A program made the translations under genes and the position numbers. The notes below the pieces were generated by a model. That model did no database searches. It was not told the origin of the DNA and saw only the letters and a list, made by a program, of their open reading frames with translations. 64,000 nt of DNA from Rhodospira trueperi (GTDB lineage: Bacteria; Pseudomonadota; Alphaproteobacteria; Rhodospirillales; Rhodospirillaceae): positions 682,001 through 746,000 of the forward strand of contig NZ_FNAP01000001.1 of assembly GCF_900101965.1 (NCBI RefSeq), given 5' to 3'. How positions within the stretch are numbered: position 1 is the stretch's first letter; every line of letters begins with the position of its first letter. Of this stretch, positions 61,622-64,000 are shown in pieces.

Positions 61622-62323
61622 TCATGCCGTCGCCGGCCAGTGATCCAGGAACCGCGTCAGCCAACGACCCAGCTTGGCATCGTGGCGCAGACGGTCGGCG
61701 CGGTGCGCGGCGGCGTCGCGAGCGCCCGGCCATGACAGCATGTGTGCGGCCTTGGCCATCCACCGTTCCATCATCTCGTGCGTGACCTCCGGATGGAACT
61801 GGATGCCGTACGCCGCGCGGCCCGTCGTGAAGGCTTGGTTCGGATACGTCTGTCCCCGCGCCAGAAGGCGCGCCCCCGCCGGCAGATCGAAGCCTTCCTG
61901 GTGCCACTGATAGACGCACATTCCACCTTCGTCGAACAGCCCCAGCCGACGTCCCTCCGGCGTGCCGTGAATGGGGTAGTAGCCGACCTCCACCGCCTCG
62001 TCCGGTCGTCGGGCCACGCGGCCACCCAACACCCGCGCCATCATCTGCGCACCCAGGCAGATGCCGAACAGCGGGTGGTCTTTCGCCAGCGCCCGCTCGA
62101 TCAGGGTCAACTCGGCGCGCAGGCCGGGTAAGTGATCATCGTTCGCACTCATCGGGCCGCCGAAGATCACGGTGCCGGCGTATCCGGACAGGTCATCCGG
62201 CAAGGCGTCGCCGTGCAACGGACAGCGGCGGTCGAGCGCATGCCCGCGCGCGCGGAGCATGGCGCCGACCCGGCCAGGGTTCGAGTTCGGCTGATGAAGG
62301 ATCGTCAGAATGGGATTGGGCAT
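61622..62323 (-). CDS. Class I glutamine amidotransferase
   Basis: A 233-residue stand-alone GATase1 domain. The nucleophile Cys is in LFGICLGAQMMARVLGG, and the catalytic His and Glu are in YGIQFHPEVTHEMM. It resembles GMP-synthase-like glutamine amidotransferases of the YfeJ type (gamma-glutamyl peptide or polyamine-related) that have no fused synthase. The ATG at 62323 was chosen at the start of the homologous region. The ammonia acceptor is unknown. Confidence 0.9.
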   Translation of the reverse strand: MPNPILTILHQPNSNPGRVGAMLRARGHALDRRCPLHGDALPDDLSGYAGTVIFGGPMSANDDHLPGLRAELTLIERALAKDHPLFGICLGAQMMARVLGGRVARRPDEAVEVGYYPIHGTPEGRRLGLFDEGGMCVYQWHQEGFDLPAGARLLARGQTYPNQAFTTGRAAYGIQFHPEVTHEMMERWMAKAAHMLSWPGARDAAAHRADRLRHDAKLGRWLTRFLDHWPATA

Positions 62324-62390
62324 GGTATCAGACGACAGGCGAAACGGATGGACCGCCTTGGTACGCGGGGCCGGCCCCTGGATCAAGGGA

Positions 62391-62813
62391 TCAGGGACCA
62401 TTCAGAAGCACGGTCTCGCGAGCCTCGGCGCCCTCGGGAACCGAGCGCGACCGACCATCCCCGTCCAGCGCGACGAAAACGAAGGTGCCCTCCGTCACCT
62501 TCTCACAGGTATTATCCTCGGCGCGGCGCGCCCAGGCCTCGACCTTCAGGGTCAGCGAGGTGCGACCGACTTTCAGCAACCGCGTATAGCAAGTGACCTC
62601 GTCGCCCACGGCGATCGGTCTGTGAAACGTAAAGCCGTCCACGGCGATGGTCGCCACCCGCCCCTGAGCGAGGGCACGGGCATGGCTGCCGCCGGCCAGA
62701 TCCATCTGGCTCATGACCCAGCCGCCGAAGATGTCGCCGTGCGGGTTGGTGTCCGCCGGCATGGCGATGGTGCGGATGGACACGATGCCGTTCGGTCTCT
62801 CTTGATCGCTCAT
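62391..62813 (-). CDS. Acyl-CoA thioesterase, YciA-like hotdog
   Basis: A 140-residue hotdog-fold enzyme that hydrolyses acyl-CoA. The family pattern PADTNPHGDIFGGWVMSQMDLAGG contains the catalytic Asp and the central helix. FHRPIAVGDEVTCYTRLLKVG is the conserved following strand pair. It is hexameric in relatives. It may be the first gene of a short minus-strand run with the amidotransferase and GT39 genes (gap 67 bases). Confidence 0.93.
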   Translation of the reverse strand: MSDQERPNGIVSIRTIAMPADTNPHGDIFGGWVMSQMDLAGGSHARALAQGRVATIAVDGFTFHRPIAVGDEVTCYTRLLKVGRTSLTLKVEAWARRAEDNTCEKVTEGTFVFVALDGDGRSRSVPEGAEARETVLLNGP

Positions 62814-63124
62814 GGGGCCGTCTCGCTTCGCAAGGTTTTTCGATGCGTCCCTATATGGCCCGGCGGCCGGCGCCGGTCCAGGTCAGCCGTTCTCACGATG
62901 GGTCCCTATTGGGAAATGCGGCCTTGGGTGGGTATCCGACGGGCGCCCCATTCACGGGCCATGAGCAACCTGCCCCGATGGGGGAGGAGTCCGAACGTCG
63001 CTCTCTCGTCCTTTGTCCTTCCGCCAAAATGAGAACGCCGGGGTCCCGGCGCACGACCTGGACAGCGTCGGGCGACGCGACGATACTGCGCCGGCCCAAC
63101 TCAACCCGGCGGGATCCCGCGACC
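62814..63124. other. Intergenic region between thioesterase and partial glycosyltransferase
   Basis: 311 bases between divergent genes. Only a short CGCCGG-GGTC-CCGGCG hairpin near 63030-63045 was noticed. No convincing promoter, RNA gene or reading frame was identified. Confidence 0.5.
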
Positions 63125-64000
63125 ATGAACGAACTTCTCCGACTTCTTGACCGTCTGGTGGCGCGGCCCCAGGGCCATCGGATCATCCGGTCGGGACAGC
63201 TCAACCTACGGCCGGTCACGAACCTGGACCGCATCGACATGGACGGCAGTCTGGCCGCCGCCAAGGCCCTGTTCGACCGCGACGACACAGGCACCCAAAC
63301 GCCCGGCGCCCTGACCGTCATGCTGCGCACTTGCCTGCGCGGAGCGCGCCGCGCACGGATCAACCCGGTCGCCGACGAGCCCCTGGAGACGGCGGTGCTG
63401 GCCTGTCTCGGCTCCCTGGTGGCGAGCATCAACCACGCGGCGGAGACGGCCGGCCTGTCGGAGATCACCGTGGAGGTGGACGACGACCGGTCCGACCCGG
63501 ATGCCCGCGTCCGCATCGAGTCCGTTCTGGACGGCCTTCGGGTGCCGTGGACCCTGCGCACGCCCGAACAGACGCTGGCCGGGCCGGTGATGCATGCCCA
63601 GTTCGGCCGCGCCGCCGGCGTTGATCGGCTGGTCTATTTCGTCGAGGACGACTACCTGCATGCGCCCGAGGCCATCGCCGCGATGGTCGGCTTCTACCGG
63701 CAGGTTCACGCCGTGACCGGCGGGCATCTGATGCTGCATCCCCTGGAGCAGCGCGCACTGTACACCCGGCACTACCCCAGCTATCTGGTGCTGGGCGAGG
63801 ATCGGCGCTGGCGCACCACCCGCCACATGAGTCACACCCTGTTCACCCACGGCCATGTGGTGCGGGACCACTGGGACTGTTTCGAGAACACCCGCTACGT
63901 CGGGCACAAGACGAAGCGACTGGCGCACAAGGGCGCGGAGCGCAACACCACCAACCGGGTGCTGCATGTCCTGCCGGGGTTCTGTCCGATTCCGGCGCTG
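63125..64000 (+). CDS. Glycosyltransferase-like protein, truncated by window edge
   Basis: An open frame of 292 codons from an ATG at 63125 to the window end with no stop, so it is partial at its 3' side. The translation begins MNELLRLLDRLVARPQGHR and contains a GT-A-like core: ITVEVDDDRSDPDARVRIES, then RLVYFVEDDYLHAPEAI, where the acidic EDDY resembles a DxD-type nucleotide-sugar site. YPSYLVLGEDRRWRTTRH and FENTRYVGHKTKR follow. It resembles a group of alphaproteobacterial GT2-like proteins from memory. Acceptor and donor are unknown. It could be linked to the nearby GT39 enzyme in surface glycan synthesis. Confidence 0.75.
   Translation, partial: MNELLRLLDRLVARPQGHRIIRSGQLNLRPVTNLDRIDMDGSLAAAKALFDRDDTGTQTPGALTVMLRTCLRGARRARINPVADEPLETAVLACLGSLVASINHAAETAGLSEITVEVDDDRSDPDARVRIESVLDGLRVPWTLRTPEQTLAGPVMHAQFGRAAGVDRLVYFVEDDYLHAPEAIAAMVGFYRQVHAVTGGHLMLHPLEQRALYTRHYPSYLVLGEDRRWRTTRHMSHTLFTHGHVVRDHWDCFENTRYVGHKTKRLAHKGAERNTTNRVLHVLPGFCPIPAL

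Overview
The window is GC-rich DNA of an alphaproteobacterium. The order dnaN-recF-gyrB without an adjacent dnaA, an E. coli-type SerA, the glyQ-glyS-ppdK cluster and the general sequence character suggest Rhodospirillales or a close relative; this assignment is an inference from familiarity with these proteins, not a computed one. No rRNA, tRNA, CRISPR array, integrase, phage capsid or terminase gene was seen.

Region 1 (about 0.2-28.4 kb) is the accessory part and the most interesting. A class 3 lipase gene (minus strand) is divergent from about 21 plus-strand genes that encode a contractile, phage-tail-like injection apparatus. In order these are a small membrane protein, a DNA-circularisation/hub-like protein, a 1112-residue all-helical protein, a six-TM protein with an N-terminal zinc-dependent phospholipase C-like domain, a beta-rich protein, sheath, tube, tail assembly chaperone, a disordered protein, gpD-like hub, gpV-like spike, PAAR-like tip, gp25/GPW wedge, gpJ wedge, a large gpI-position protein, two or three PASTA-type proteins, a beta-rich 585-residue protein, a collagen-like fibre, a 1247-residue Asp-box propeller protein and an amidase_3/SH3 peptidoglycan hydrolase. 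Many genes overlap by ATGA or lie within 25 bp of each other. No head, packaging, integration or lysis genes and no AAA+ ATPase are visible. It therefore looks like a domesticated contractile injection system with its own candidate membrane anchor and surface-binding fibres, not a prophage, a classical T6SS or a standard eCIS/PVC.

Region 2 (28.4-43.7 kb) is metabolic and regulatory: a class V aminotransferase, ppdK, glyS, glyQ, a cytoplasmic PAS histidine kinase, an IS1595-family insertion with a frameshifted transposase, a GNAT/FemAB-like acyltransferase, RidA, serA, a LysE exporter and an SDR dehydrogenase.

Region 3 (43.9-52.7 kb) holds uvrB, an Lrp/AsnC regulator, a 2-Cys peroxiredoxin, thioredoxin reductase, a LysR regulator and a membrane-bound PAS-GGDEF diguanylate cyclase. 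Region 4 (52.8-64 kb) holds parC facing gyrB, then recF and dnaN, a GT39-type membrane glycosyltransferase, a class I glutamine amidotransferase, an acyl-CoA thioesterase and a glycosyltransferase-like gene cut by the right edge.

Three distinct families of palindromic intergenic repeats (11.4, 27.5 and 42.8 kb) lie between genes. Two of them are inside or at the tail of the injection-system locus, where they could modulate expression.
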